From Nemania diffusa (Eukaryota; Ascomycota; Sordariomycetes; Xylariales; Xylariaceae), in NCBI GenBank assembly GCA_038501195.1, contig JBBPUQ010000003.1:1566501-1630500 (forward strand): a DNA stretch of 64,000 nucleotides. The letters are read 5' to 3'. The notes below the pieces were generated by a model. The model did no database searches, was not told the origin of the DNA, and was given only the letters and a program-made list of their open reading frames with translations. Positions 14,401 through 24,923 of the stretch are shown here, in pieces. Position numbers and translations under genes: made by a program. The number at the start of each line of letters is the position of its first letter. The stretch's first letter is position 1.

Positions 14401-16353
14401 TTTGAGATGAACATGGAGGGATCCTGTTGTAAGAAGGATGGCGAAGGATTGCGTGAGGAAAACTGGTATGATATTGTTTAATGATGAAAACTAGCTATGA
14501 AGGGCATTGGATTTGTAAGGTTTCCGTTCTAAGTGCTGCTACCTCCGTTAAAAATTCTTAGTTGACACGAGAGACACGGCTAGGTTTGTGAGTGAGATCT
14601 GAGATTGTCATGTTAGGCTTTATAAGTCCTTATTAGATTGATTTTCAGTATTGAGCATGCATGTATAAGTTTATATGATGCTACCTGTAGCATTCTCAAG
14701 GCATTCACTCACCAGCTGCTTGCAACATATATACATGCTAATGCGCATTGCTAGTAGTTTATCCTATTTATCAAATATCATGGCTTCATAACCTAGACTG
14801 TATTGCTTTCAAGCTTGAAAATCTTAATTAGGACGACCGCATTTTATATTTCCCCTCTCGATCTATGAAGCCCATTTTATACGTGGTGCCTATCCCATAT
14901 GGCTTTTCTATCATATTGCTTCTCATTAGTCGGGACAAGGTATGTGTATGTTTAATACCAATACATCAGTAATACTGTACCTCTTTCATAGGCAGGGCTA
15001 GTTTAACGACCATGTGTATCAGGTGAGCTCTAAACATCGAGATGTGGCATATCTTGGCGACACCTCCGTAACTACAATTCAAACGATCTGATTAGATGGA
15101 AAGATTCGGGTAAATCTCAATAAGTTACAACGTGCTATTTGATGTTGTTACATTATGAAAGATCATTAATAGTATTATTTGATAGCTGGATAGCTCATGT
15201 ATTCCCGTGGCAATATCGCGTAGCAAGCTACGAGAAATAACACTTCGTTCTTTATTTACATCTCAACACTTCTTCGAAGCCTGAGCTATCTAGGAAGCTG
15301 ACTATGCGGTATTCTATCCGCGCTGTAGCCTCTGAATGCGTCTTTTAATACATAGACTCACCGACACAATAATTAATGCAGGGTTTCATAAAGGGGCCGT
15401 AACTTGCAAAACTCTTACCACTACTGGATATGGAAAGGCCATGCACGATGACTTACATATGCATGTAATAGCCGTTTTTAATTTACACTACATTCTTAGC
15501 CTTCAAGGGTGTATCTAGTCCCGAGGTATCCTAAAACCCATGCATGTCAGAGAGTATTCTACAAACAGACCCCAGTAACCTAATAATGACATTGCGTCTG
15601 TAGTGTTAAGGATCATATCTAGCGAAAATGAGAACTCCGACTAAGATAACAGATAAAGCTTCAAAACCCCCTTCCAACCAAAAGGACCAAAGAGGGAACG
15701 CTAGTCCATGCTTAATTTGATAAGGTTCAGTGATCATTAATGCATGTTATCTAATTCCAGACGTTACATATTTCGCACGTTTTTTGAGTAGTATCTAAAC
15801 ATGTGGTGCTACGAAAAGGAGATTAGCTCGGCACACACGAAATCTCGAGTAAATAAAGGGGCATACGATAGAGAAACATATCGTCATTAGTTCTCGATAG
15901 GCAAGTTGAATTTAAAGGTGCCTTTATAAAACTAGAAGTCTATATATCTAGTCTGCGGTTTATAGGCTTATGCTTGTACCTAAGATGTATCTTATTTGAA
16001 AGAATATATTCATATTAAGTTGCCCATTCGTCTTCTATACACTCCTGCGGCACAAGCTGCAACGGCGACAGCACAATCACAAGAACGACACAATAGTTAT
16101 CACTAGGGCCTTGCGCAGTAAAGATTTAGGTGCCTCAAGCTGTTCATCAGTCATTTAATATTAAAATAATCTAAGCATAACTATACAGGAAAGGCCGCAA
16201 ATCATCGCCACCGCCGAGAAGCGTTTTGACATCTTTTGGCTCGATAAAATGTAAGTCGTAACTGACCGGGCTCATTATCATGGATCTCGCGTTATAATAC
16301 AAGCCAGAAAGCCGGCGTAAGCACACTCGTATCCCCCTTTAATTAACCGACGC
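11411..16353. other. Gene-free stretch, AT-leaning
   Basis: About 5 kb between the 3' end of the Ras GEF and the 3' end of the LEA-like gene. Frames of 60-121 codons occur on both strands (for example 12485-12748 and 13550-13915), but none shows a domain, a splice-supported extension or convincing composition. From about 14400 to 16300 the sequence is by eye richer in A, T and TA steps than the rest, which would fit decayed repeats, but I see no reverse transcriptase or transposase remnant. TACCTA tracts occur near 12310 and 13230. Confidence 0.5.
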
Positions 16354-17343
16354 TTAATGTCGGTGCAGCTTATCCTTGATCTTTTGACCGAGGCTCTTCT
16401 TCCCCGATGTAGGGCTGCTGCTACCGCCGTTATCTCCCCCGCTGCTGGGATCGGCGGGGTTGTGCATTCCCTTCTCCTCCATCAAGCCTTTAAGAAGCGT
16501 CATGTTAGATATATATCTTATAGTTTACTTTGGAGTGGTTCGGGGCAACTTACGATCAGCTTCTCTGCCAGCACCGGGCTTGGTGGCGTCGAAGTCTCCG
16601 CCGTCTGCTTGGAGACCGGTAGTTTTAACATATTTCTCCCCCGTCCCCTTGCTTTCGTGGCTCTCTTCTTTGCTCTCTTTGCTCTCGTCGGTTGCATCAT
16701 TCGACTTGTCCGTAGTGTCTACCGATGATTTGCTATCATTACCAGCATCGCCGCCGTGCTCTTTAGCTACCTCTGAGAGAGGCTTCGGGCCGGGGCCCTC
16801 GACGTCCGGGGCCTCATTGACCCCCTCCTCATCGGCGTCGTTAACATCTGTGGGGGCTTTATCGGGATGTGTCTTGGGGTCTTCGGGAGATCTTGTGTCG
16901 TTCTGCCCCTTGCTAGAGTCGCCTGCCCCTGAGGTTTCCTTGAGACCGGTTGATGGGGTTTGGGGGGTATCAGTGCTCCCAGCAGCTGTGCCCGTCGTTT
17001 TGGCAAACTTGGCATCTTTAGTAGCGTCACCGTTGACGTCACCATTAGCTACACCGTTGGTAGACGTTTCGTTGCTAGTGTTTGCGTTTCCAGACTCTAG
17101 ATTGTATGGGGTCAGTAAGGGATTCATTCTAGTTGTAGTCGAGTCTATGCATGACGTCACGAAATGATGGAGGTTCAAAAGGGGGTGGGTGAGAGGGTTC
17201 GGCATACCTATGTTGCCAGCATCGTACGGCTCACCCTTCGAGGTATCTCCAAGACGGCCGGAGACAGGCTCTTCGGTGCTTGACTTGTTTTCTCCCCAGA
17301 CTGCCTTAGCAGCAGATGCGGCCATGTTGTTGATGGTATCCAT
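16354..17343 (-). CDS. Small hydrophilic LEA-like / stress-associated fungal protein
   Basis: Exons on the minus strand are 17343-17208, 17096-16554 and 16487-16354 (270 aa). The sequence begins MDTINNMAASAAKAVWGEN, followed by EPYDAGN, then a very hydrophilic Asp/Ser/Thr/Lys-rich, probably disordered body, and ends KTTGLQADGGDFDATKPGAG, EEKG and a basic KKSLGQKIKDKLH tail. This layout matches a widespread, poorly studied family of fungal LEA-like or conidial stress proteins; that assignment rests on memory of the family and not on a search. The first intron (17207-17097) is exactly 111 nt with no stop, so an unspliced form would still be translatable. The second (16553-16488, 66 nt) has a clear CTAAC branch point. 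CRE-type sites (TGACGTCA) lie in intron 1, in exon 2 and upstream, and an AGGGG element lies about 180 bp upstream of the ATG, consistent with stress control. Confidence 0.85.
17034..17041. promoter_or_regulatory. CRE palindrome TGACGTCA inside exon 2 of the LEA-like gene
   Basis: A perfect 8-bp cAMP-response-element palindrome, the site bound by ATF/CREB-type bZIP proteins such as fungal Atf1/AtfA. It sits in coding sequence, so it may be incidental, but a second perfect copy lies 111 bp away. Confidence 0.4.
17152..17159. promoter_or_regulatory. CRE palindrome TGACGTCA in intron 1 of the LEA-like gene
   Basis: A second perfect ATF/CREB site, located inside the first intron (17207-17097) of the minus-strand gene, where coding constraint does not explain it. 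An intronic enhancer role is inference. Confidence 0.45.
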
Positions 17344-17521
17344 AGTGGAGAGTGTGAGTTTGTGTTTAAGAAGGTGGGATTTGGTTATTATTAAGTGGTC
17401 GGGGATGTGATGTGATTCCTGTGTGTTGTTACGGGTGTTTAATGTTGCTTTTGCAGTGGTAGTGTTCGAATGAAGCTTTGATATGTTAGAATTGACTAGA
17501 GAAGACTTGACACATTTATGA

Positions 17522-17526
17522 AGGGG
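17522..17526 (+). promoter_or_regulatory. STRE-like AGGGG upstream of the LEA-like gene
   Basis: AGGGG, the core stress response element bound by Msn2/4-type zinc-finger factors, lies about 180 bp upstream of the ATG at 17343 (read as CCCCT on the gene's strand). The motif is short and common, so this is weak alone. A TGACGTC half-palindrome follows at 17594-17600. Confidence 0.3.
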
Positions 17527-18066
17527 AGCTAGTAGTTATAATTTCACAGAGGTAGATGTTATCCTAAGACACTGGGGTAAACTTTGCTACCTCTGACGTC
17601 TTCGTCTAGGATCTCTAGGTATCTAAGCAGGGTTAGGCTAGGTGTGACAATCGGCAAGGCCTATCCGATGCCCTAACAAAGGATTGCTGTACGCAGTATC
17701 TAGAGGGAAACCGGTATTCCTTGTATCAAGGCGAGCCGTTCCCTTAGAACAAAGCTGGCGTAGGTGGCTTGACGCAATGCCGTCCTGCGACTGGGGAAAT
17801 CATTGGTTCTCTGATGGCTTTTGGTTACGAGTAACCTCCACAGCGGTACATGTTCAATTTTATTTGCGTAATGAAGCTAAGCTCATAGGTTTGCGGACTA
17901 ACCGACCAAGCCGTTGCACTCTAGGTACCTACCAGGTAGGTAAGGTATGCAATAGCTTCACTGTACTACTTATATGTAGGTACCTTCAATTAGGTATGCG
18001 TACGTATGGTGGTGTACTACGGCGTAGGTAGTTCGAGAACACAAAAAGTGGGTGCTCGAGGAGCGA

Positions 18067-18098
18067 TGACGTCGGCGGGGTCAGAGCTATCGACGTCA
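18067..18098. promoter_or_regulatory. Pair of inverted CRE-type sites (TGACGTC ... GACGTCA)
   Basis: TGACGTC at 18067-18073 is followed by GGCGG, and GACGTCA at 18092-18098 is followed by CCGCC, so the two form an inverted pair with the same GC-rich flank. They lie about 720 bp upstream of the LEA-like start and are the outermost of five CRE-type sites in about 1.1 kb. Confidence 0.4.
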
Positions 18099-18216
18099 CC
18101 GCCTCTCCATACATACCAATTACCCCGGAACTTATCGACTAGGTGTACTTCGATTACCTATTACCTATTATCCTAGTACTAATTACGTAGAAAGGCCAGT
18201 GTATTATCAACGCTTT

Positions 18217-18256
18217 ATTCCTTTAAGGGCCGCCTCGGCACAGTGACTTTAAGAGT
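18217..18256. repeat. Diverged partial copy of the foldback arm
   Basis: The segment around TCCTTTAAGGGCCGCCTCGG resembles the foldback arm at 18614: a CCTTTA start, a GCCG-N3-CGGC hairpin core (loop CCT here, TTT in the foldback), then CAC, AGT and ACTTTAA. No matching right arm was found, so it is either a broken copy or the end of a larger element. Confidence 0.35.
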
Positions 18257-18608
18257 GTAATAACAGAGCCGCTTGCACAATTGCATATGCCTAATAAGAG
18301 TATACATAATGTTCAGATACCAGTAGAAATAAGCGTGTGAGTGGCCCATTTATTCCCCTCTCAAGTCGTTTTGCTGGTTAAGTCTTGATATTGAAGACTT
18401 GAATATGCAGTCATAAGCTAGAAAAAGATTAACATTATGAGTACCGTCTGATCGTAGAGTGTGCCTCGAGATTTGGTTGAACAGATCTTTTAATTATAGC
18501 TCAAGCTCAGTTTGCGCATATAAAACTGAACTAGCACCACAAACCTAAGAATATTATAAACTCCTATTCGCTCGACCTCCAAAGGCTCCCACGTATATCT
18601 GCCACTCT

Positions 18609-18792
18609 ACCATCCCTTTAGGTGCCGTTTCGGCACCAGTACTTAAAAAGCAGAAGACAGGGATTATGCATATACCAATCGGAAGTTATTCAAACATTAT
18701 ATACTAATCCGATTGGCATATATGGTCATCTACATAGTCCCGGTTTTCCACCTTTTAAGCACTAGTGCCGAAACGGCACCCAAAGGGATAGT
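18609..18792. repeat. Foldback / MITE-like imperfect inverted repeat
   Basis: The left arm (from ATCCCTTTAGGTGCC at about 18612) and right arm (GGCACCCAAAGGGAT ending at about 18789) are inverted copies. Over 35 aligned positions of the outer part (18614-18648 against 18753-18787) only three differ, and all three are transitions. Further in, CCAATCGG (18676-18683) pairs with CCGATTGG (18709-18716), leaving a short AT-rich loop. Each outer arm also contains its own hairpin, GGTGCCG-TTT-CGGCACC. A structure of about 184 bp with no coding capacity fits a MITE or foldback element. Target-site duplications were not convincingly seen. Confidence 0.65.
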
Positions 18793-21700
18793 CTTGTCTT
18801 CATATGATAGAGGCATCATGGTATTGCATTTCTTGGCAAGCATACGAATTACTTCTTCCCGAGATCTAATACCATCAAGCGGTCTGGCCTTGCTGTTGTA
18901 GGCAGATATGTTCGCGCAATCGAAGAAAAGTAACTTAGCGGGGAGTGGGACTAAGTCTAGACAGTTCTAGAAATTGAATTGTTCGGGACACTAGAGAAAG
19001 CGAGTCACTTTATCTAGTCGCTCTATATTTATCTCGGGGGAACTTTGAGGAGATTCTGTCACGGCTGGGTCACCGACACGATTATCTTGAGCCCCGTAGT
19101 TGGGAAATTTGGGCTTCGGGATTGCGAAATACCACTGGTAGGTTGCTGATAGCTTATAGATAGGAACAAGAGCTCAATATCCTTGGTTCGAGACTTTTCG
19201 TGCTTGGAATAGGAGAGAAGTTGGTCACACCCAAATTCCGACAGTGCCTAACACGTCTCCTTAAGATAATTCTGGCGAGGTGCGGCGTGGCGCTCTAGAA
19301 CCCTATGGCTAGGAGCTGCATGCAACCCAACATGAACTGCAGCATTAACAGCGTCGCATTATTAGACGTAGATGCACACTCAGCCGCAGATACGACCATT
19401 ATTCAGGCCTGTATGGAATTCGAGGGTAAGACGTGCGATGAGACCACACCGGTCCCATTCTCCGGAACTGACGGCGAAGAAGCTAATATACGAAGACTAT
19501 CATTTTATGAGAGCCAGTATAGATAGCCTAACAATGATGAATTGCCTGCATGTAGTTAGAAATAATGCTCAACGAGGAACCGATGAGAGGGAATGGGAAA
19601 TTAACGAATCTTCCCAAATTCCAAGTTCCGTCTTATTGGTTGTAGTTTGGTCCCGAGTCCGCATTGGAGCGTCCGACTCTATCGCCGACATTGTGGGACA
19701 TTGACTTCCCGGTTAGGAAATTAAAGATCGTGATTCGTTTCTGGCTAACTTCTAGCCAGGTAGTAAGCTCTTGGATTCTGGGTGCGTCCCCGTGTTATAT
19801 CTTACTTAGCTCCGCTGCTCGCTTTTCTAGACCCTAAGGCTAGAAGCGGATGGTAGGTTTATAAGTTGTAAGCCAAAGATGATAACCGGAGTAGGCTATA
19901 GCCTGGAGGTTCTTTTGGATGTGAGCGTTCCGATGGTCTAAGGCTCGTCTGTCATCTTATCTAACTCTGGATTACACATAAACGAGGGACTACACACGGG
20001 GTCGTGTGTGAACATGATGGATTTAGAGTGAGTTGAAATAATTAGAAAAGTAACTTAGGTAGTGAATCTATTTGATCTTGAATGACGAGGAGAAACAGCT
20101 CCCGGGCTACGCTTGTTTTCTTGCACAACTCTTAATAGTGTAAACATTCGTTTCAGCAGCTAGGGAAGGAAACAACCTAGAGCCATCAACGAGAGGGCTG
20201 GGCAGCTAGACGGCACTCTCAATAACTAATAGGCTATTATCGAAGAACCCCTTTGTCATGCTGGTATGTTACTTCTGGCTGATAATGAACTTTCGACCTA
20301 AACAAGGGTAATGAGTGCTAGATCGCCTTGTCGAGAAAGTCAGGCTGCACCTACGGCATGCCAGAGTTCAGCAGAAGCCCCTCGCTTGAAACATATTGTG
20401 AGTAGCCTTTTATTTATATTGTTTCGAGGGCGTAAATGTTTATATCATAGCTGCTAGCGCTCATCCAAAGCAGCACGCGAACGGGTGGGCATCGTTGGCC
20501 CTGTGTAATGCAGTTCTGTTCCGTGACACGCTTTCTATTCGTTATGCGGTTTGTAATTAGAGGTGGCTGGTATGCAGCCTTAACATATCGTTAAGTAGAC
20601 AATATTCTGTAGTAGCATTGCGAATTGTGAATAGGACGTTTAAGTGGAAGCTATGCATGACCCCTGCATACTTGCTGATAGGATAACGATAGGGAGTTAA
20701 ACGAGTGGGTTATAAGCACCTTGGCGATCATGGATCACATATATCTATTCCGATACTTCTATTGAAGTAGATAAAAATAGAAGCTGGCGTCAGAAAGGTG
20801 AGTATTTCGGGCTCGGTACAGTAAGCTAGGTCATGTTGACACTATACGCACTACCATCCTAATTGCTAGAAGCCAGGTACACTATGTATACTCAAGCTGC
20901 CTGGGTAACTAGGGATAAGGGATTACCTAAGAGACTGAGATACTTGTACCCCATGAGAAAGCGGGAAAGAATGAGTGCAAAGTCTTGGTTTTGGTAAGAT
21001 CATGTAAAAATTTGTATTGAGAGTGTTTGGCATGAGGGCTTGCGGATTTCCTATCCTGGACGATCTTCCTATTCGATGTAAAGAGCCAGCATCTCAGAGA
21101 CTGAGGTTACATTTTCCATGAGCCTCACTAGCGGAGCGTCCGCCGTGGTCTTATCGTCCGATATTCCTATATTATTTAACAAGACGACTTTCGTCTTACC
21201 AATCTCGCATGAACATTTGGGAACCGAGATACCGTGAGTTCAGATGATCGACCATGGTAGCACTTTTTGCTTGTCGTAGGACCGAATTAGCGCCAGTGTG
21301 CGCTGTGACCTGCCTTGTACATAGATCACTCAACCTCTGGCGATGTCATTTACCAATCCGAGAGATCTCTTGGAGTTGCTTTACAGTATCAGAACCCGTT
21401 GAATGTTTGGCTTGGCGGTGATTCTCAGCCTGTGAAAGCGGCGCTTAGGCCAGTATTGGCTTCGACCTGCCTGTCTGAGAGTGGAGAACAGGCAACAAGC
21501 CTTTCGTGGCGCTGTGCTGTAACGTCAACTGCCGTACTAGGTACGCAGTAGTTCAGGGTTTAATGCCATCACGAGCCAGAAGATGAATCCTAAGGATAAG
21601 AAAGAGGAAGGTGAAGCTTTGCTGAATGGTTCTGCTACCATGAACCGAGAGTCTAACCATAATCCCACTTCACATTCAACGGCGAAGCGTGCCCATTTTG

Positions 21701-21981
21701 GCAACCCACTGCACAGCCCTGTAGTGTAGGATGTGAATCTACAGCACACGATGACTTTATACCCGTTGATGGTGGATACGGAACTTGCATTTCCATTCCT
21801 TCCTCCGTACTAGGTGACGTTACAAGCCTGACCGGGGATCTTTTCTATTAGCTAGGGTTAGTAGGAACAGAGCTATGAACAGCTCGGAAACACCAAATAT
21901 TCCCTAAATAAACATGGCTCGATCAATGTCGAATCTGGTACCGCCCCGGACTTTGCAAGCACATAATGGGATGCCTTTTCT

Positions 21982-21989
21982 TATATAAG
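21982..21989 (+). promoter_or_regulatory. Candidate TATA box (TATATAAG) of the GH18-like gene
   Basis: TATATAAG lies 133 bp upstream of the ATG at 22122, a reasonable distance for a fungal core promoter with a short 5' leader. Confidence 0.45.
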
Positions 21990-22121
21990 ACCATCGCTCA
22001 GATCCTGCATGGCTGAGACTTGCCTATCTGGCAGGCCAGGCCTATTCGTCTAATCGTAGTGCCTATTGCCTCTAGCACTTCATAACAATAAATCCATACT
22101 ACCAAATTCTAGTCCTTCAAG

Positions 22122-23357
22122 ATGATGGCCTGCAGACCTTTAGGCTGGGTAGCCAAGTACTTTGCTTTTCTGGCGCTGTTTGCCTGTGTCGTCGGCGCGG
22201 CTCCGCCGGACGACCACCGCGTTGTTTTATATTATCAGACCGGACTGGGAACCGATACCACCCATGTCTCCTTGCTGCCTCTGATACAAGCCGAGCCTAC
22301 TATTTCAGTAACGCATGTGCTCATTGCTGCGTTACACATCATCGACGATGACGGCGGCATCCATCTGAACGATAATCCTCCCGACGATCCAATCTTTGAC
22401 ACAATGTGGAGTGAGGCTGCCCAACTCCAGGCGGCTGGCGTTAAAGTCATGTGTATGGTTGGCGGAGCCGCAATAGGCTCATTTCAGCGCCTCGATGGCG
22501 ACGCTGCTTCGTTCGAGAAATACTACGCTCCTTTATATAACCTTATTGGCTCTCATAACATACAGGGCATGGATCTCGACGTAGAGGAGAGCTTTTCCTT
22601 AAGCGGTGTCATTCGCCTAATCGATCGACTCAAAGCGGATTTTGGCGCCGACTTTATTATCACCCTCGCGCCCGTCGCGTCTGCGCTCACTGAGGGTGGT
22701 GGCAACCTCAGTGGCTTCAACTACTTCGATCTTGAAGCACAGCGCGGCAGCTCGATCGCTTTCTACAATGCCCGTAAGTTCTTCCTTAAAAGTAATTCAT
22801 AAGGGGTCGTAGCTCCTATTAAATAAAGAATTCCTCATACTATGATTTCGCTTTCACAAACAATTACTAACCTGGAACCCCTAGAATTTTACTTCGGTTG
22901 GGGTTACGCCGGAAGTGCTAGCGATTATGAGAGCATTATCGACGACGGCTTCGCTGCTAACCGGGTTGTCATGGGTCGTAAGTATTTCACGCAGGCATCT
23001 TCCTCTTAGTCTAGTCACTTGAAGAAGTTACTGACTTTCACTGTTACAGTATTAAGCAGCCCTGACAACGGCAGTGGCTTCATCGCGCTGGACTCGGAGG
23101 CTCCTGTTCTACAGGAACTTGTAACGGAAAACGGGAATTTCGGTGGTGTTGCCAACTGGGAGTACTTCAACTCGTTGCCTGGTGGCAAAGCCGCTCCCTG
23201 GGAGTGGGCGTCATGGATGGCCGAGCATATGGTTGCTGCGAGCAAGATGGCAAGACGCGAAGTATCATCTTCGGAAGCCCTCTGGCGCGGTGTGAGGAAA
23301 CTCGGCCGTCGGGTCCGTCGCGAGACCAAGAAGTCGTACCACAACTACATCGCGTAA
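22122..23357 (+). CDS. Secreted GH18-fold protein (chitinase-like)
   Basis: Exons 22122-22773, 22885-22977 and 23050-23357 give 350 aa in one frame. An N-terminal hydrophobic signal peptide (about 1-26, FAFLALFACVVGAA) is followed by a GH18 TIM-barrel pattern: VVLYYQT (first strand), THVLIAALHI, GVKVMCMVGGA (the SxGG-like strand), then NIQGMDLDVEE at about 147-156. This corresponds to the DxxDxDxE catalytic motif with D151, D153 and proton donor E155 kept, but Gln replaces the first Asp and Val replaces the usual Trp. FDLEAQRGSSIAFYNAQFYFGWG and NWEYFNSLPGG follow. The C-terminal basic tail (ARREVSSSEALWRGVRKLGRRVRRETKKS) is unusual for a secreted enzyme. Either a chitin or N-glycan (ENGase-type) hydrolase or a lectin-like relative is possible. 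A TATA box lies 133 bp upstream. Confidence 0.88.
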
Positions 23358-24923
23358 GTAGTAAGCAAGGGATGAAGTCGGCCGACTGTGACGGGACAAA
23401 CCCTTTTGTGACAAAAGAGGCATTTCGAACCAACTAGACGCTGACACCCCCACGACGTTGATGTCCATTTCGGTGAATCCATATATCTCAACCTATAAAC
23501 TCAAACATCTCGCATATAGGCTTTGAAGTTGCATGTTCTGTGCCCGTCGGTGCCCGCGTTCCTGATGCTCCCGTGGTACTTGTAGAATAACCTGATAATA
23601 TTCTCAGATCTTAGAATCCCTACCTTCGGTATCTCGATTTCATAGACAACATTGCCCTATTCTCCGAGTGTTTGAAGTTGTTTGTATATAATTGTCTCCA
23701 TTTCTTTTCTTTTTCCCTCCTCTTTAATAGGTTATTATTGTGTTACATCGTGCTATCGCACGAAAAAAGAGTGAGGGCGTTAACAAGGTTTAGCCTGCCA
23801 AATGTGCGGGTGTGGCATTGGGGGCTTGACTTAGGTACCTACGCAGTACGTACACACTAACTGTGCATGAGCCACAGTACCACAAGTGTGTCGCATTCCG
23901 ACACCAATAAAACAATCCAGCCAAGTTGTAAACGTTATACAGTGTGATGAGTACTATGTGGAGTACTAGGTAATGAGAAGTAGACCTCAATTAGGACATG
24001 TCCATCCAAGCTTTTTACTTCTAGATGGGTCAGCCTGTGCCTGGGTAGGACCTGACCAACTTCTCCCGTTGTTTCAAGCTAGCCCGAACTAATCATTCAC
24101 TTTCAAATGTGGTGAGGTGAGGGTCTCCGCCCCGATTGATACTTAGGTACTTTGGATACACAGTCGATGATAGGCAGGATTCTTGTAACTCGTCTCCCTA
24201 AAATAATCAAGCCCCCATGGATTCGCGTACACACGCATACACTATGTACTTACCTGCACGCTATGTATGTACACTATGAACCTGCCTATTGATTGACGAA
24301 GTAACTTGCCGAGATCTGTACCAGACCAAGAAGGTGTCTATCTTACGTTAGGGTCGTGACTTGATGCCACCTCGCCACCCTAGCCTAGCCTTAATTGCAC
24401 GCGGATCCTCGAATCCTTGTCTAGAAACTTATTGTTAGCCACCTGTACAATTAGTACTGTACAGGGGAAAATGTACCACTCTATGTACAGTACTACCTTA
24501 GCTCCAATCCCCATACTACTTGCCTAACTACCTACAGTACCATCAAGGAAAAGTAAAAGAAGGGAAGGAAGAAAAAAAAAAAAGAGGGAAGAAGGTGCAA
24601 CGCGGCATTCTTCAGCTGGGTCGTGGATACTAACATAGTGGATAAGCCCCCCCCAATCCCGCCTCCCGCCTGCCTCCCTTCCAGCCAACCCCTTCCCAGC
24701 AACAAGCAACATTGGAACTTGATGTCCAACTCCTCCCCATAAGCCAACGACAGGGGGCAATTGATCAATCACCAGCATTCTGTACCTACTGTATACAAAC
24801 CTCACCCGACAATTTTCTCACTCGCTCTCCTACTCGATGAATTGACCCATTCAATATCGCTTTCTTTAAGCCTATCCGCTCTAAATTCATGGCACTTGGC
24901 TTCTCGAGTACTTGCTGGCCAAG
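23358..24923. other. Intergenic, promoter side of the Tea4-like gene
   Basis: No supported gene. It contains a nearly pure purine tract at about 24546-24595 including a 12-A run, TACCTA/TAGGTAC motifs near 23830 and 24145, and CT-rich sequence just before the start at 24924. Confidence 0.5.

Larger units (their letters stand above)
17344..22121. other. Gene-free stretch with a foldback element
   Basis: About 4.8 kb upstream of both the LEA-like gene (minus) and the GH18 gene (plus). Besides the CRE-type sites and the foldback repeat listed separately I see no supported gene. Frames at 17684-18031 (115 codons), 19305-19526, 19372-19704 and 21315-21551 have no recognisable domain or matching splice partners. 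The block 19.0-21.3 kb may be decayed repeat DNA, but no named element is visible. Confidence 0.5.

Noticed and set aside
16460..17167. 235-codon plus-strand frame rich in Ser, Val and Leu
   Set aside because: Reverse complement of the hydrophilic LEA-like gene, whose introns, start and end fit a known fungal layout.
19184..19196. GGTTCGAGA resembling a tRNA B box
   Set aside because: No cloverleaf or A box could be built around it; no other tRNA-like segment was found in the window.
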